Positions 1 to 10,129 of a stretch of 64,000 nt of DNA are shown piece by piece. The notes beneath the pieces are model-generated. The model had not been told where the DNA came from, did no database searches, and saw only the letters and a program-made list of their open reading frames with translations. Source of the stretch: Symbiodinium natans. Taxonomy: Eukaryota; Sar; Dinophyceae; Suessiales; Symbiodiniaceae. The stretch is from NCBI GenBank assembly GCA_905221605.1, contig CAJNDS010000636.1, forward strand, positions 37,127 to 101,126. Direction: 5' to 3'. Made by a program: the position numbers and the translations under genes. How positions within the stretch are numbered: position 1 is the stretch's first letter; each line of letters begins with the position of its first letter.

Positions 1-383
1 ATCCGTCATGCCCTACCAATACATGGTGATGGCCACAAGAAAGCCAAGCATGAGAAGCAGCTGGCACAAATCAGCCTGCGGACACAGAACATCACAGAAC
101 AGACAGAACAATAAAGAACAGTACAGAACAGTGCAGACAGGCATCTGCTCCCGCAGCACATTCGGTCGGCGATCAATACTGACACGAGGCAAACGCCAGC
201 GCGCCAAAATGAAGCGGTGGGCAACGCCTTGATAGCAAAATGACTGCTGCCGTAACAGAAGAGGACTTAGAAGCTCATGCCATGCCCAGACCTGTACTTG
301 TTGCAATTTCAACGTACCTTGAATACGAACTGTAAACATCCGGCGTCATCGGCCGGAGCTTCTAGCCAATGATTCTACGTGAG
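1..383. other. no identifiable feature
   Basis: Open frames exist on both strands, the longest on minus at 13-339, but none shows a recognisable motif or a clear splice model. No repeat longer than a few bases was noticed. It may be partly exon and partly intron of an unknown gene. Confidence 0.3.
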
Positions 384-609
384 CACCAAACTTCTCGCAC
401 TGTTTACAACTTGTTGACAGCACAACCCCAGCTACGGAGCCTTGCCCGTCAAGCTATGCCAAAGCAGCAAGGGGCCAGTTGTTTGCCCAATTGGGCGCCC
501 GGATGGAAGCTCATAAGCATGATCCACCATTGGATAATCCTCATGGAGTACAGGATACATGGAGTTCTACATGGATAGTCATTGCCAAAGAGGCCGGTTT
601 CCGTTGTTA
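384..609 (+). CDS. possible coding exon, unidentified
   Basis: A frame of about 75 codons with no starting Met runs open to a TAA at 607-609. Its residues look protein-like, for example GQLFAQLGARMEAHKHD, but I do not recognise a family. Further open frames follow to about 907 in other phases, which would need splicing. No domain, signal peptide or membrane segment is visible. The opposite strand is also partly open here, so strand is uncertain. It could equally be an intron. Confidence 0.2.
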
Positions 610-910
610 AAGCCTGACAAGCATGCCCAGGTATGGATCAGATCCGACAGCAGACTCTGGATATGCTGTTGCCAAGGTCTTGTGGGCAATGCCAGCCATG
701 GCTCCACGACTCGCTGTCCCCCCAACACATGACGAAGACCATGCAGCAGCATGAATGCCACAACGGGCATGGACCTGCAAAGTGGTTTTGCCACCGGACA
801 AGATATTCCCACAAAGAGGTTTCAAAGGTCTTGTCATAGGTTGAACGGGTCTGACTCTATGACATCTATGACCAACAATAAAGGATGGTTCTCTGAAGGC
901 ACGTAACTCG

Positions 911-1790
911 TCAGCTGGTTTGGACAGCAAGAAGAGGAATCGAGATGCTTGCTTCTCGCCGGCGCTCAAGCCGAGCCTTGCGACTGCACAACAGGCGAAT
1001 CCATGCGAACGGGCGAGTATCTTGCTTGTCTCCCGACACTGATCTTGGTGAGACTTGAACAGATCCAATACCGTAGACCCAGGAGATGCCAAGGGGCTTT
1101 GCCAAAAAATACTCTGCAACAGCCTGCAAGTTGGACATGTAGAGCAGCTGCTGTAGGCCAAGTCCGACTTTTGAAGGTGCATAGTTCTATACTGTTCTCA
1201 TGATGCTCTGTCATGCTCAGTCATGCTCACTCATGCATAAGTCCTCCTCCGCTGCCGCTAACACCGGCTTCTGCAAAGGACGCGCTGAAAAGCAAAAAGG
1301 GGCACTCTGCAACACCCTGCAACAGCCTTGGTGGACAGACGGTGGCGCGTCCACAGAAGATGGTCCTGAAAGTGGCAGCAAAACACAATGCGACGGAACT
1401 CAATGGAAGGCAATGTACAAGGAGATGCACTTGCTCTACCACCTTCTCACCATGTTCCCCCATGTTCCCGCCGCCTGTGCCAATGACATGTAGGCTGTGG
1501 CGTTGAAGTTTTCGGCCTTGATCCAAATCCCAAACCCACTATGCCGACTGTCCCAACTACAGCCGGCTACATATTCATCAACGCAGCAGCCAGAACTTGT
1601 GCCATTGTGGCCATGCAAGTCGCGACGTATGCAACTCAATACCCGCCGCTACTGAACGGGAAGAACACCGAGTAGATCTGCCTCAATGTGGCCCGCGTGG
1701 ACACCAGGCAGATCCAGAGCAGCCATGAGCAGGTCCTGGGATTCCCAAAACTGAGTTGTCATACTGTTGCCCCGTTTGTCGTTTGTTGGC
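911..1790. other. low-information region with weak minus-strand frames
   Basis: Several minus frames are open. One around 1450-1560 encodes AENFNATAYMSLAQAAGTWG and is followed by a GTGAG that would serve as a donor, with an AG just before it. Nothing here can be assigned to a family. Short direct repeats of TCATGCTC lie near 1210-1235. Confidence 0.2.
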
Positions 1791-1842
1791 CCCGGTGCCC
1801 TCGGCGCTTCCACTACGCCCCGTCAAGCAGCTTCGACTCCTC

Positions 1843-2170
1843 TGCCTTTGGCGAGGCGTCTGGAACAAGCAGAACAGGATCCCCATCCCAACCCGAAATT
1901 TGTCATCACCCCCCCCCCCCCCCCCTGTGCATCCTGTTCGACCTGCCCGAACTGCTAGGAGGAGCCGCAATCCGACGCTGCAGGGATCCAGCCTGGGCCC
2001 CGTCGCCTTCTCAAAACGGCTGGAACCTCCCTGGACATGTCCCGAAGCCCTCCTACCTCCTGAACTCACGATGTGTGTGGTGCTGCACCAAGGGACAGAT
2101 GACCTTGCACGCTACACCCGTTTGGCCGGCCCGGCTGCCGAGGGTGCGCTCGCAAGCGCTTACAATGATT
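1843..2170 (+). repeat. dispersed repeat with C-tract, copy 1
   Basis: This shares three ordered blocks with copies at 9561 and 21984: GCGTCTGGAACAAGCAG, then a run of about 15-17 C (1910-1926), then CCTGCCCGAACTGCTAGGAG. A fourth block, GGCCGGCCCGGCTGCCGAGG at 2123-2143 followed by CGCAAGCG and TTACAAT, is shared with copy 3 only. The copies are diverged between blocks. Frames read through it, but the sharing at DNA level points to an interspersed repeat rather than three genes. Confidence 0.65.
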
Positions 2171-2533
2171 GACTTTACAGGTCTGGCCGATGCAGTCCTT
2201 GTTATGGTGAGCCATGGAGTGGTTGTGCAACAGGGCGGCATCTGGCATCCAAGGCACCTCAGTCGCCAACACACAGGTATTCTGCACTGAACAAAGAAAA
2301 CTTTCATGGAGGGCAAAACACTGCAAAAGCACTGCAAGCCCCCCCTGTTCTCAACCATGGCGCTGCCCCCGAGCCCAGAATCTCGACGTGGCGTGCGGCA
2401 TCGTTGCCGCTCTTGCGCATTGTCATCGCGAACATGGCCTCCTGTCCGTCTGCCCAGCTTGGCGCGAAGAACACTCAAGAAAGGAAACAGCATCATAGAG
2501 TTCAATGTCAGAGTCGCTCACTCAGCAAATGTT

Positions 2534-2765
2534 TCAAATGGCAAGACACAGCTCATGTAGTGGCAAGTCGGCATGCTCAAAGCTCTCCTGGTACATTCGA
2601 AAGTACTCACGTATGGCCAACATTGGGTCGATGCCGCCATGCAGGTATGTCGCCCGGTCCCCCGGCCACAGGAGCGCAAAGTCGGAATACCTGCCATGGT
2701 GTAGGATGGGAGCGTGAAACCCGAGCACAGACACGCACGCACGTACACACACACACACACACACA
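2534..2765 (-). CDS. 3' exons of an unidentified spliced gene
   Basis: Two exons join across a 74-nt GT-AG intron (2764-2691). The upstream exon (about 2886-2765) encodes PFIGVQPQDMDDFP and ends VTRVFGN plus two bases TT. The intron starts GTGTGTGTG and is largely TG repeat, ending GGCAG. The last exon starts at 2690 with G, restoring TTG (Leu), then YSDFALLWPGDRATYLHGG, and stops with TGA at 2534. Continuous sense across the junction supports the model. The family is not recognised; there is no signal peptide or obvious membrane segment. An alternative donor ACGTGAGT lies inside the last exon near 2600. Confidence 0.5.
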
Positions 2766-2766
2766 A
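2742..2766. repeat. (CA)n microsatellite inside an intron
   Basis: An uninterrupted CA run makes up most of the 74-nt intron of the flanking gene, adjoining its donor site. Confidence 0.85.
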
Positions 2767-3307
2767 ATTGCCGAACACTCTGGTGACGTGGCGTGGCGTG
2801 ACGATAGGCTTCTGGAAAGTATAGAGAGGGAAAGTACTGGGAAAGTCGTCCATGTCTTGTGGCTGGACTCCAATGAAAGGCTGTTTGAGTAATGTAATGA
2901 GGATTGGGTCAGGGCCCCTGTGCTGGACATTGAAAGTGATTGACGATTGTAATGGGCATAGGGTCCACACTGCCAGGCATTGAGAATTGCTACCGCTTGT
3001 TTGGCCCTTAGCAAGTACAGGTTTTGGCATCCCAAAACTCTTCCTGGGAGTGCACCCATGAACGATGCTGGAACATACACACACACACACACAGGGGAAC
3101 CCATCTCTACGATTTGCTCTTTCTGATCGAGATGTCCCAAACCGCTGGGCATCTAAGCCGCAAAGTTCCACAAACGTCCACAGTGCCATCATGCACCAAT
3201 ATTCTCCCGAAGGGCTTCGGGGGGATACAGTCCACAATGAGCTCCTCTGGGATGGCATAGGTTAGCGGATACCTTAAGAGGGCAGAGCGAGCGGCGAAGC
3301 GAGACAT
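2766..3307 (-). CDS. probable upstream exons of the same minus-strand gene
   Basis: Coding-like segments continue upstream of 2765. At 2766-2886 the frame carries DMDDFPSTFPLYTFQKPIVT. At about 3100-3260 one frame reads PEELIVDCIPPKPFGRILV, directly after a CCAG that could be an acceptor. Between them a second CA/TG run (3076-3094) and another open frame (LRAKQAVAILNAWQCG) occur. Exact exon borders are not resolved. I do not recognise the protein; an IPPK-containing glycosyltransferase was considered and cannot be supported. Confidence 0.35.
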
Positions 3308-3489
3308 GCTCGTTCACCCATGTTGCAGTCATCTTCCACCCCAGAAAAATTCAACATTTCTTATGCCATACTACACGATCACGCTGTATTATAATGGGGA
3401 ACAATATGTACCTCACCTCCACCTGTCAGATTCCTGCAGGAGCTACAAGCTCCGGCACCCGCCACAACTGAAGCACAAAGGCACCTTGA

Positions 3490-3625
3490 CAAGTGCTGAG
3501 ATTGCTGAGAGGCTGCGGCTAAGTTCTTTGTGGTCGGCCACTGCTCTGTCGCAAGGGACGGGAAGGTGACGAGATTTTGCAAATCGGCCATTCACGGCTT
3601 TACGGTGCACGGCACATTGCTCTGC
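3490..3625 (-). CDS. possible coding exon, unidentified
   Basis: The minus strand is open for about 45 codons and encodes NGRFAKSRHLPVPCDRAVAD then HKELSRSLSAISALVK. It is followed at once by a GTGCCT donor-like site near 3490, and AG dinucleotides lie upstream around 3620. It could be a further upstream exon of the gene at 2.5-3.3 kb or a separate gene. No family recognised. Confidence 0.3.
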
Positions 3626-3715
3626 ACTTCAGCAAAATGATTCCATGTTTTCTCGGCTTTCGTGCAGAACAAGTTCAAGGCGATGAAGACGAAGGTGAAA
3701 AGCATGCACGACAAG

Positions 3716-4055
3716 GACCAGAAGGGCCTAAAGCTGAGGAGGTGCCAGCACCACTAGAAGGACCAGAAGGGCTTGAAGCTGCGGAGGTGGCGCCAGCACC
3801 ACGAGACGGACCAGAAGGGCCTGAAGCTGCGGAGGTGGTGCCAGCGCAGCGAGAGGGACCAGAAGGGCCTGAAGCTGCGGAGGTGGTGGGGGCCGGGCTC
3901 CTCAGCCTCAGACCCTTCTGGTTCGTCGCGTGGCGCTGGCACCTCCGCAGCTTCAAGCCCTTCTGGTCCTTTTCGTGGTGCTGGCACCTCCTCAGCTTTA
4001 GGCCTTTCTGGTCCTTCTCGTGGCGCCGGCGCCACCCCCGCAGCCTAAGGCCCTT
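3716..4055. repeat. head-to-head inverted minisatellite
   Basis: Four 45-48-bp direct units start with GACCAGAAGGGCC(T/C) at 3716, 3761, 3809 and 3857. The sequence then turns around near 3895, and three to four units in reverse complement follow, with CTTCTGGTC landmarks near 3915, 3960 and 4005. Arms are about 170 bp each. Because the period is a multiple of three, the same roughly 15-16-residue peptide (GPEGPEAAEV...PAPR) is encoded by the plus strand in the left arm and by the minus strand in the right arm. Either frame could be real; DQKGLKLRRCQHHE is the alternative reading. Confidence 0.85.
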
Positions 4056-4207
4056 CGTGTTGCGACGAACCCGCCAAGGACGGCGCTGCTGTCGAGCCCA
4101 GAACCAGGACACTCGGGCGGCGGCGCCGCCTCTTCGCTGCCGGCGTCTCCTCGGCGTCGGTCTGGCTTGCCGACTCACCACTACCGGCGAGGTCGGCCTT
4201 ACACAAC

Positions 4208-4646
4208 CTACGTGGATGGCCCTGCTGGCCAGAAGTCAGGCTCCACAGCGGCGCCTTGCAGCAAACCCTTGTCACGTAACAAGACTGTCTTTCTTTCGTT
4301 TGTCTCGTGGCCAGGCGAGCCGATCAGGGGCTCTGACCGCCGTCTGAGCTCCTCCTCTGCCATCAACCCACAAGAGCTACACACAAGTGGTGACACTAGG
4401 GTCTCTGTGTGTGTGGGCAACCCGATTTTCAAAGGGTAGGTTGTTGTCAGCAAGGGCATGCAGCACCTTTGGCATACTGCATGCAACGAAGCTATTGCCA
4501 AGGTGGGAGGGGATCGAGGACGCTTGATCCTGTACCTGCTCAGGATATTGCTTGTGACGTCCTAAATAGTGCAAGCTGTGCATTGGTTCTCCTTTGATGA
4601 TACTCGCTGTGCAATTCCCAATATGCTGGTTTGCTTCCTCAAGCAT
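4208..4646 (-). CDS. possible exons of an unidentified minus-strand gene
   Basis: An upstream frame (4646-4430) encodes MLEEANQHIGNCTASI and SSIPSHLGNSFVACSMPKVL, then runs into HTHRD near a GTGT stretch. A second frame (about 4380-4208) encodes ELRRRSEPLIGSPGHETNER. Both look coding and lie in transcription order. LGNSF resembles the C-terminal motif of C5-cytosine methyltransferases, which are common in dinoflagellate retroelements, but no catalytic PCQ or ENV motif is seen, so this is not claimed. Confidence 0.3.
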
Positions 4647-4769
4647 TCAGAGCAACAATCTGGTGCATGGTTATCTTCGCACCTTGGCCTTTTTGTTGTG
4701 ATTAGCTCAACGTACGGTGCCTTGGTTCCGAACAATGCGGTTCAACGTTCAGAGCCTTGGATACGTAAT

Positions 4770-5025
4770 CTAATAAGATGAGCCTATTGAGAGCCTCACC
4801 GAACATTTGACTCTGTTGATCTCCTTGATGGAGTGTGATTCAGTGACAGAGCGGTCCTCCGAGACTGTGAGGTGTCAAGTGTGTCTGTTGTTTGGGTTTT
4901 TTTGTGTGACTGAATGCAGCTCGAAGCCTTGTAAAACGTGGCCTGACAAAAACGACTCTCTTAGCCAGACATGGCTGCAGTGCGTTCACCAGAGCAAGCC
5001 ATCGAGTGGCTGGGAGCTTCTGCAT
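4770..5025 (-). CDS. weak minus-strand coding frames
   Basis: One frame reads LTVSEDRSVTESHSIKEINR and is followed by a GTGAGG donor-like site near 4795. Another reads RVVFVRPRFTRLRAAFSH. They may be upstream exons of the gene at 4.2-4.65 kb. The plus strand at 4971-5174 is also open (SPEQAIEWLGASAFGQVTAG), so strand is not certain for that part. Confidence 0.2.
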
Positions 5026-5423
5026 TTGGCCAAGTCACAGCGGGATGCCCTTGCAAACCAGCGGAGAGGGCCATGGGGCCTGAAGGGGAAGAACTACTGC
5101 GTGAAAAGTACAGGGTTTCAAGGTTCAAGCTTGCTGCCTCCGTGGCGATACACTCCCTGTACAATCCACTGTAGGTACCCTTTTGGGGATTAGTTGGGAC
5201 ATGTTGGGCACGTGAGCTCGTCGACACTGTGGCACGCACCTGCTCCACCCAGCGTGGCGCAGTGGCGTAAAAATCGGGCCCAGGCCCCAGGCAGTGCCGC
5301 TGGCCTTCAACTCTTTAGAAGCTCCGTTCTGCTCCAAGGCCACTACACAAAACGCCGTTGGGCTGATGGCAGTGGCTACGAACAGCCTTTGCTGGATGGC
5401 CCTTGCTTGTCTGTGCTTGTCTG

Positions 5424-5475
5424 TGCTGCTGCTGCTGCTGTGCCGCCGCCGCCGCTGCTGCTGCTGCTGCTGGTG
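5424..5475. repeat. (GCT)n/(GCC)n trinucleotide repeat
   Basis: CTG units, then four CCG units, then CTG units again. It is open in several frames on both strands and encodes homopolymers only, so no gene is inferred. Confidence 0.85.
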
Positions 5476-5632
5476 ACAAGCTCTTCTGCGTTGATGCGCC
5501 TACCATTGGCCAGCGCCACTGGCAGCAGATCACACGCAAGCCCTACAGTCGGACAGTATGACCTGAAGATTCTTTGAGCTGCAGCCAAAGCAAAATAATT
5601 CGACATGTACACCAAGTCCTACCACTAGTTAC

Positions 5633-5711
5633 ACACACACACACACGGAGACACAGAGACACAGAGACACAGAGACACAGAGACACAGAGACACAGAGAC
5701 ACAGAGACACA
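5633..5711. repeat. (CA)n followed by 8-bp minisatellite GAGACACA
   Basis: A short CA run is followed by about eight perfect copies of the octamer GAGACACA. Confidence 0.9.
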
Positions 5712-5734
5712 ACAGACGAACAGCGCCCGTAAGG

Positions 5735-6103
5735 TCATGCCCATTGTGAAAGCGCACGAGACTTCCTGGCCCTCTGTGTGCAGACTCGGCTCATGGGGGC
5801 AGGAAGCAAGGCTTCGAAGGCATGTCCTGCGCTTGTCGGATTGTCAGAACTTGGGACCGGGATGCATCTGGTCGTTTGGAAGCACCTAAATATTAACATC
5901 GGCTCACCATTTGCCATTTGCCATTTGCAACTGGGGGGCCTGTGTTGTTGGAAGAGCGGAACTTGCCACTGCACGGCCAGTACGGCAGCAGCCGTCAAAG
6001 GTGTAAAACTTCCCGTCAAAGCAGTGCTGAAACCCTCGGAGATACGATCAAGGGATCTTAAGACCTGTCCTGTCATGTTGTGCCCTACTTTTTGAAGTGC
6101 CAC
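5735..6103. other. open on both strands, unassigned
   Basis: Frames of 105 codons (plus) and 122 codons (minus) overlap here with no recognisable motif. Three tandem copies of CCATTTG sit at about 5908-5928. Confidence 0.2.
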
Positions 6104-6277
6104 TTATCAACCCCCGCCCCCCCCTCAAGGGATGTCGCATTCTTCTCACAGTTCTTCTAAAAAGCTCAAGAAGTCTCAGTCTCTGCGATTGCCAAGCGGC
6201 TCTGGGAGGCTTCATGCTGGGTGCAGCAAAGGTGGTACTCGAAGCCATTAAAGTCCCTCAGCTCGTTGCCACGATGA

Positions 6278-6332
6278 CATACGATGACAAGGAATTGCCA
6301 GGAATATGACAAGGAATTGCCAGGAACTGCAC
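6278..6332. repeat. short direct duplication
   Basis: ATGACAAGGAATTGCCAGGAA occurs twice in a row, offset by about 23 bp (6285-6330). It lies just 3' (minus sense) of a coding-like segment. Confidence 0.8.
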
Positions 6333-6339
6333 GAGTTGA

Positions 6340-6515
6340 GATTCGCGGCCGGGTCTCCAGCAGTCGGGGTTCCCCACCATGGGCCGGAGCTTGTGCACCA
6401 TGACCCGAAGCAGCGCGCCGCAAGCCATTGACGTGCCCTCCAAGCGGACGTGACCGTCAACCACCAGAACCTCGAAGTTGCCAGACCAAGCGACCTGCGC
6501 CGGTGGGCAACATGT
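6340..6515 (-). CDS. probable coding exon, unidentified
   Basis: After GGCGCAG, a good acceptor, the minus strand encodes VAWSGNFEVLVVDGHVRLEG then TSMACGALLRVMVHKL and WRPGRES, open to the duplicated segment at 6330. The residues look like a folded domain. GTSMA recalls the subtilisin serine motif, but the following proline is absent and no Asp or His motif is seen, so no protease is inferred. It probably belongs with the exon at 6.6-6.9 kb. Confidence 0.35.
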
Positions 6516-6599
6516 GTGATCAAGATCTATCCGGCTCCAAAGGTCTGGATCAAACATGCATCAAGATAACAGCTTAAATGCCATAGCGTGATTGGCGGA

Positions 6600-6899
6600 G
6601 GTCTGCAAGAGGAGGCAAACCAAGTCCACATGCCACAATGTGAAGCGAATCCTGAGACAATCACTGCACAATGGAAAACCTGAGGGGTGGTGCCCCAAGA
6701 ACCGAACCTTCAAACCCCAAACCAACCAGGCCATGCCACCGAAGGCAATGTATTCGCGCACCAATCGACGATCCTTGAGCCAGCCTGCCTTGTCCATGAT
6801 GCCATCAGGCTTCGGCGCCCCAATCTCGTGGCCATTCAGGAAGCAGGACGACCTTGATGGATCTTGGATGACAGCAGGGCTCAGAGAATGAGCAAGCAT
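6600..6899 (-). CDS. probable coding exon, unidentified
   Basis: The minus strand is open through SRSSCFLNGHEIGAPKPDG and LKDRRLVREYIAFGGMAWLV, then WGLKVRFLGHHPSG. YIAFGGMAWLVWGL is hydrophobic and could be a membrane or buried helix. A GT donor lies just after GGTTTGAAG near 6700. The next exon downstream is probably that at 6340-6515. I do not recognise the family. Confidence 0.35.
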
Positions 6900-7180
6900 G
6901 TAAGCATGCGTCTCTGGCGTGAGTCCCCCTTACAGGCCTGTTTGCCAAGCTGGCAGAGAAGAGGTTCATCGTCACGTGCACGTGATACCTTGGCAGGGCT
7001 TATGCACAGATGGGCCTCTGCTTTCGATTCTGTTCAGGCCCACTTCATGCTGCTAATGTTGCTGGTTGTTAGAAAAAATGCTTTGAGAAGACACGCAGCT
7101 TCTTAGAGGGTTGCTGTTGTTGCCAACAAGTGCGGCGGCCGATGAGTGCCGCTTCGGCTTCAACAATTGCATCCAGTCAC

Positions 7181-7242
7181 CCCCCCCCCCCAACCCAGAC
7201 GCTGTTTAACAGATTGCCCCCGACGCTGTTTAACAGAATGAT
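7181..7242. repeat. C-tract and duplicated 15-mer
   Basis: A run of 10 C (7181-7190) is followed by two copies of GACGCTGTTTAACAGA starting near 7199 and 7222. Confidence 0.7.
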
Positions 7243-7552
7243 TGCCACCATCCCTCGAGATGCTGTTGTGGAAATGTTATTCGGCTTTATGGTGTTCTCC
7301 AGGCTTGGGCCGACAGATGGTGGGTTGCCAACTCAGTTTTCATGCGCCAGGGGTTCAACAATACTTCGTTCAGGCGATCCGAGTCTTAGCTTGTTGTGCA
7401 TGCACGTGCCAGAACTGGTTAAACCGATCTAGCATGATCTAATGCCACTCCATGAGGTCAAGACTATGGCGCGATGGTCCGAAACCCCAAACAACGTGTT
7501 GTAATGTGGTGCAGAACTGACGAAGGGTACAGGCAACGGCGGTTGCAGACTT

Positions 7553-7634
7553 GGGCACAGCATGGCACAGCATGGCACAGCATGGCACAGCATGGCACAG
7601 CATGGCACAGCATGGCACAGCATGGCACAGCATG
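7553..7634. repeat. 10-bp minisatellite GGCACAGCAT x8
   Basis: Eight essentially perfect tandem decamers. The plus frame reads repeating AQHGTAWHSM, an artefact of the repeat. A relative, GGCACAGCGT twice, occurs at about 21207-21228. Confidence 0.95.
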
Positions 7635-7984
7635 TTCACCCTGACGTCCAACGATATCAACGACCTTCGAACGAGATGCAGTCCATTGGCTGGCACTTCA
7701 ACCAACCAAGCGACAGTGCCAGGGCCTCACTGCGAGTTTCGCCGAAGTCACACCATATCAGATCATACCAGCACTATCTCAGCACACCCAGAGCACACCA
7801 GAGAGAACACCTGTCACAGACGTAGCGGCCAAGAGGCACTGGAAGCCAGCATCGAAGAGCATGCCCTGCAGGATAAGCGTGGCAGCAAACCAACAAGGCC
7901 ACTACACTCACAGCGAAATTTGTTAGGTTCTTTTCGCGGGTGCGGGTTGCTAGCGCAGCTCCCTTGTTGTTCATGTCACTCACC

Positions 7985-8216
7985 TGGCTGCAGCCCTACT
8001 GCCTTGTGCGATGAGGGCCTGATTAGGCACCTCAAGCCTGTCAGGAATCGGGAAACGTGTTTCATCAATGTACAGGGAAACGAACGAGGCACCCGACCCA
8101 CCCGCGTTCCAAGAACATGCCAGGCGCCACTTCACATCAAACCCCGCAGCAACGTGCTTCACTTGCTGTCGGAAAATGTCACGGCAGCTTAGAGCGAGGT
8201 AAGCATAGCTTTTCAT
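7985..8216 (-). CDS. probable coding exon, unidentified
   Basis: The minus strand encodes KSYAYLALSCRDIFRQQVKH, then ASFVSLYIDETRFPIPDRLE and VPNQALIAQGSRAA, and ends at a canonical GTGAGT donor after CTGCAGCCAG (about 7985). Composition is that of a soluble globular protein; no family recognised. Upstream exons may be those at 8.4-8.9 kb, which lie in the right order. Confidence 0.4.
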
Positions 8217-8395
8217 CTATACCGCTGCATTAAGTTGCAAGAAGTTTCCATCTCCTACGGGCCGACACAGTGGCTCACCATGTACGCCTCGGAACACATT
8301 CCATGAGACTTGTGACAGCGTCTCATGCAGCGGTTCGACAAACACATTTGCTTGAAAGTCACACAATGCTTGAACAACCGAACATCAGAACTGCC

Positions 8396-8905
8396 CTACC
8401 TCGGCGAGTCACAGCTCCTCCTCACCGACATCCATGCGAACCGCAACATCCGCAACTCATCCCTGCCTTGAAAATGAAGCCATCCTCCACGTGCGGAAAG
8501 CTCCTGAACCCGACAGAGAGTGGAATGCTTGCTGGACGCCAATTTGAAGAGGCCTCTTTCAAGCTCCGAATTGGGGACATAAGCACAATCAGATTTATAG
8601 CCAACACGATACAGACATATGCGGACCTCTCCTTCGGTTGCACTGCCATCCATATCCTGGGCCAGGCCGAGGTTCGAAGCCCAAGCCCATGTCACAGGCA
8701 AGATCCTGCACTCAGCAAACAGTACAAACACATACAAACACCATCAAAAACCTTCAATCCTACCCGCATGTCGCATCTTGTCGCCCATCATCACTCGTCC
8801 AGTTCGAGAGGCAGAAGAGGCCCACTCCAAACCTCGTTCAAACCGGTGGATGCCCAGAGAACCCTGACAATGAAGTCCTGATCGAAGAACCATGGGCACC
8901 TGGAC
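8396..8905 (-). CDS. probable coding exons, unidentified
   Basis: The upstream segment (8905-8755) is open for about 50 codons with PMVLRSGLHCQGSLGIHRFE then RTGRVMMGDKMRHAGR. The second (about 8700-8396) carries NLGLAQDMDGSATEGEVRIC and YVPNSELERGLFKLASSKHS. Other phases are also partly open. Together with 7985-8216 they may form one minus-strand gene. No conserved motif allows a name. Confidence 0.3.
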
Positions 8906-9138
8906 GGCCGAGCAAGACCAGGTCTTGACACTGACAGAAAGCTTGACTCAAGGATGTGTGCCACTGATGCGACAAACTCTCACAAGGCCTAAAACACCGA
9001 AACGTTTCCCATGCCAAGACTTTCCAAGTCCCCAGCTGCACATGATTCTGGAACGTCACATTCAATACCTGCTGCGCCCTGCAGGACGGCAAGTGGGGTC
9101 CGTGGGCTCGACACCAAAGAGTAAGCGGAGCAGCGGAG

Positions 9139-9345
9139 TCAGCACTCTAACCTAATGCGGTTGTGCTCCGTGGTGTTCACACATGGCCTACGGATGAATT
9201 CACTGGAGGACTGGGCACAATGGTCAGATTGGGTCGTGAAGTCCTTGCGACATTCATGCTCAAAGCCACCGCAGCTGAGCTTCAACGCGTAGAAGTACGG
9301 ACTCTCTTGCACTCGGGCGACATGCCTGCCCAGCAGCCCTTCCCA
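9139..9345 (-). CDS. possible coding exon, unidentified
   Basis: The minus frame encodes GLLGRHVARVQESPYFYALK then SEFIRRPCVNTTEHNRIRLEC and stops at 9139. It looks like a 3' exon. No family recognised. Confidence 0.25.
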   Translation of the reverse strand, partial: WEGLLGRHVARVQESPYFYALKLSCGGFEHECRKDFTTQSDHCAQSSSEFIRRPCVNTTEHNRIRLEC

Positions 9346-9560
9346 GATGCTGCAACAAGTTCCGAAAGCCCAAACCACCAAAACGCCAGACCCAAAGGCG
9401 AAGTTCACGAGGGTTTCAAGGTGGGATTCAAGGGTTTCGCAGGCTTCATGAAGGGCTTCGACCTTCAGGGAACGTCTGCTGAACATGTCTGCCAGGCTGC
9501 CGGACCATCTGCATTGGTGCTGGCGGTACATGGCCCCTAGCAGGCTAGAGAAAAAACGAA

Positions 9561-9735
9561 AATTCGCCTCGGCTTCCGAGGCGTCTCGAACAAGCAGACC
9601 AGGATCTGGTGTCCTTCCTTTCCAAGGCTTTGCCCAAACAAAAGTTTGCAGTCCACCCCCCCCTCCCCCGTGGGACCTGCCCGAACCGCTTGAAGGAGCA
9701 GCAATCCAATGCCAAAAGGCGCGAAAACATCGAAA
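9561..9735 (+). repeat. dispersed repeat with C-tract, copy 2
   Basis: Starts ATTCGCCTCGGCTTCC like copy 3, then GAGGCGTCTCGAACAAGCAG, a C-tract broken by T (9654-9668) and GACCTGCCCGAACCGCTTG with GCAGCAATCCAATGCC. The GGCCGGCCCGG block seen in copies 1 and 3 was not found after it, so this copy seems truncated. Confidence 0.65.
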
Positions 9736-9954
9736 GGCCTGCCTTCGTGGATGCCCCGCCCAAAACCCACCCTTGGGACCCCATCCTGGCAGTGACATAT
9801 GACTTTCGTGCCGCTTTGTCGTCCCGTAGTCGTGTCCGCGGAACTCTACCTGCCACCCTACAGCTCCCTGATGTAGGAGCTACAGTATCCTGCTGCTTTC
9901 GAACAGGAAACTGCGGATATTCACTCTCCGCGGAATGTAGCCTGAGGTTGGGCA

Positions 9955-10100
9955 CTCCAAGGATACTCGGCAGAACTCTTGCAGGCTTTTCTGGAGGTGG
10001 ATACTCCACAGATACTCGGCGGGTCGGGCGTGGGCCATCTCGGCCTGATTCTTTGCGGGAGTCTCTGGAGGCACTGCATGGATATACACTCTTCTCTGGG
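9955..10100. repeat. short interspersed motif cluster (GATACTCGG type)
   Basis: AAGGATACTCGGCAG, GGTGGATACTCC, AGATACTCGGCGGGTC and GGGAGTCTCTGGAGG follow one another. A very similar cluster, including AGATACTCGGTGGGACTC, lies at 36070-36290. Units are 30-40 bp and imperfect. Confidence 0.5.
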
Positions 10101-10129
10101 GATGGGCAACACGTGACATGAATTCAAAT

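Noticed and set aside
4430-4560. C5-cytosine methyltransferase from HLGNSFVACS
   Set aside because: A single short motif without the PCQ, ENV or QRR motifs is not enough.
6400-6460. Subtilisin-like GTSMA on minus
   Set aside because: The motif lacks the following Pro, and no catalytic Asp or His region was found nearby.
7553-7634. CRISPR array
   Set aside because: Perfect decamers without spacers; a simple minisatellite in a eukaryote.
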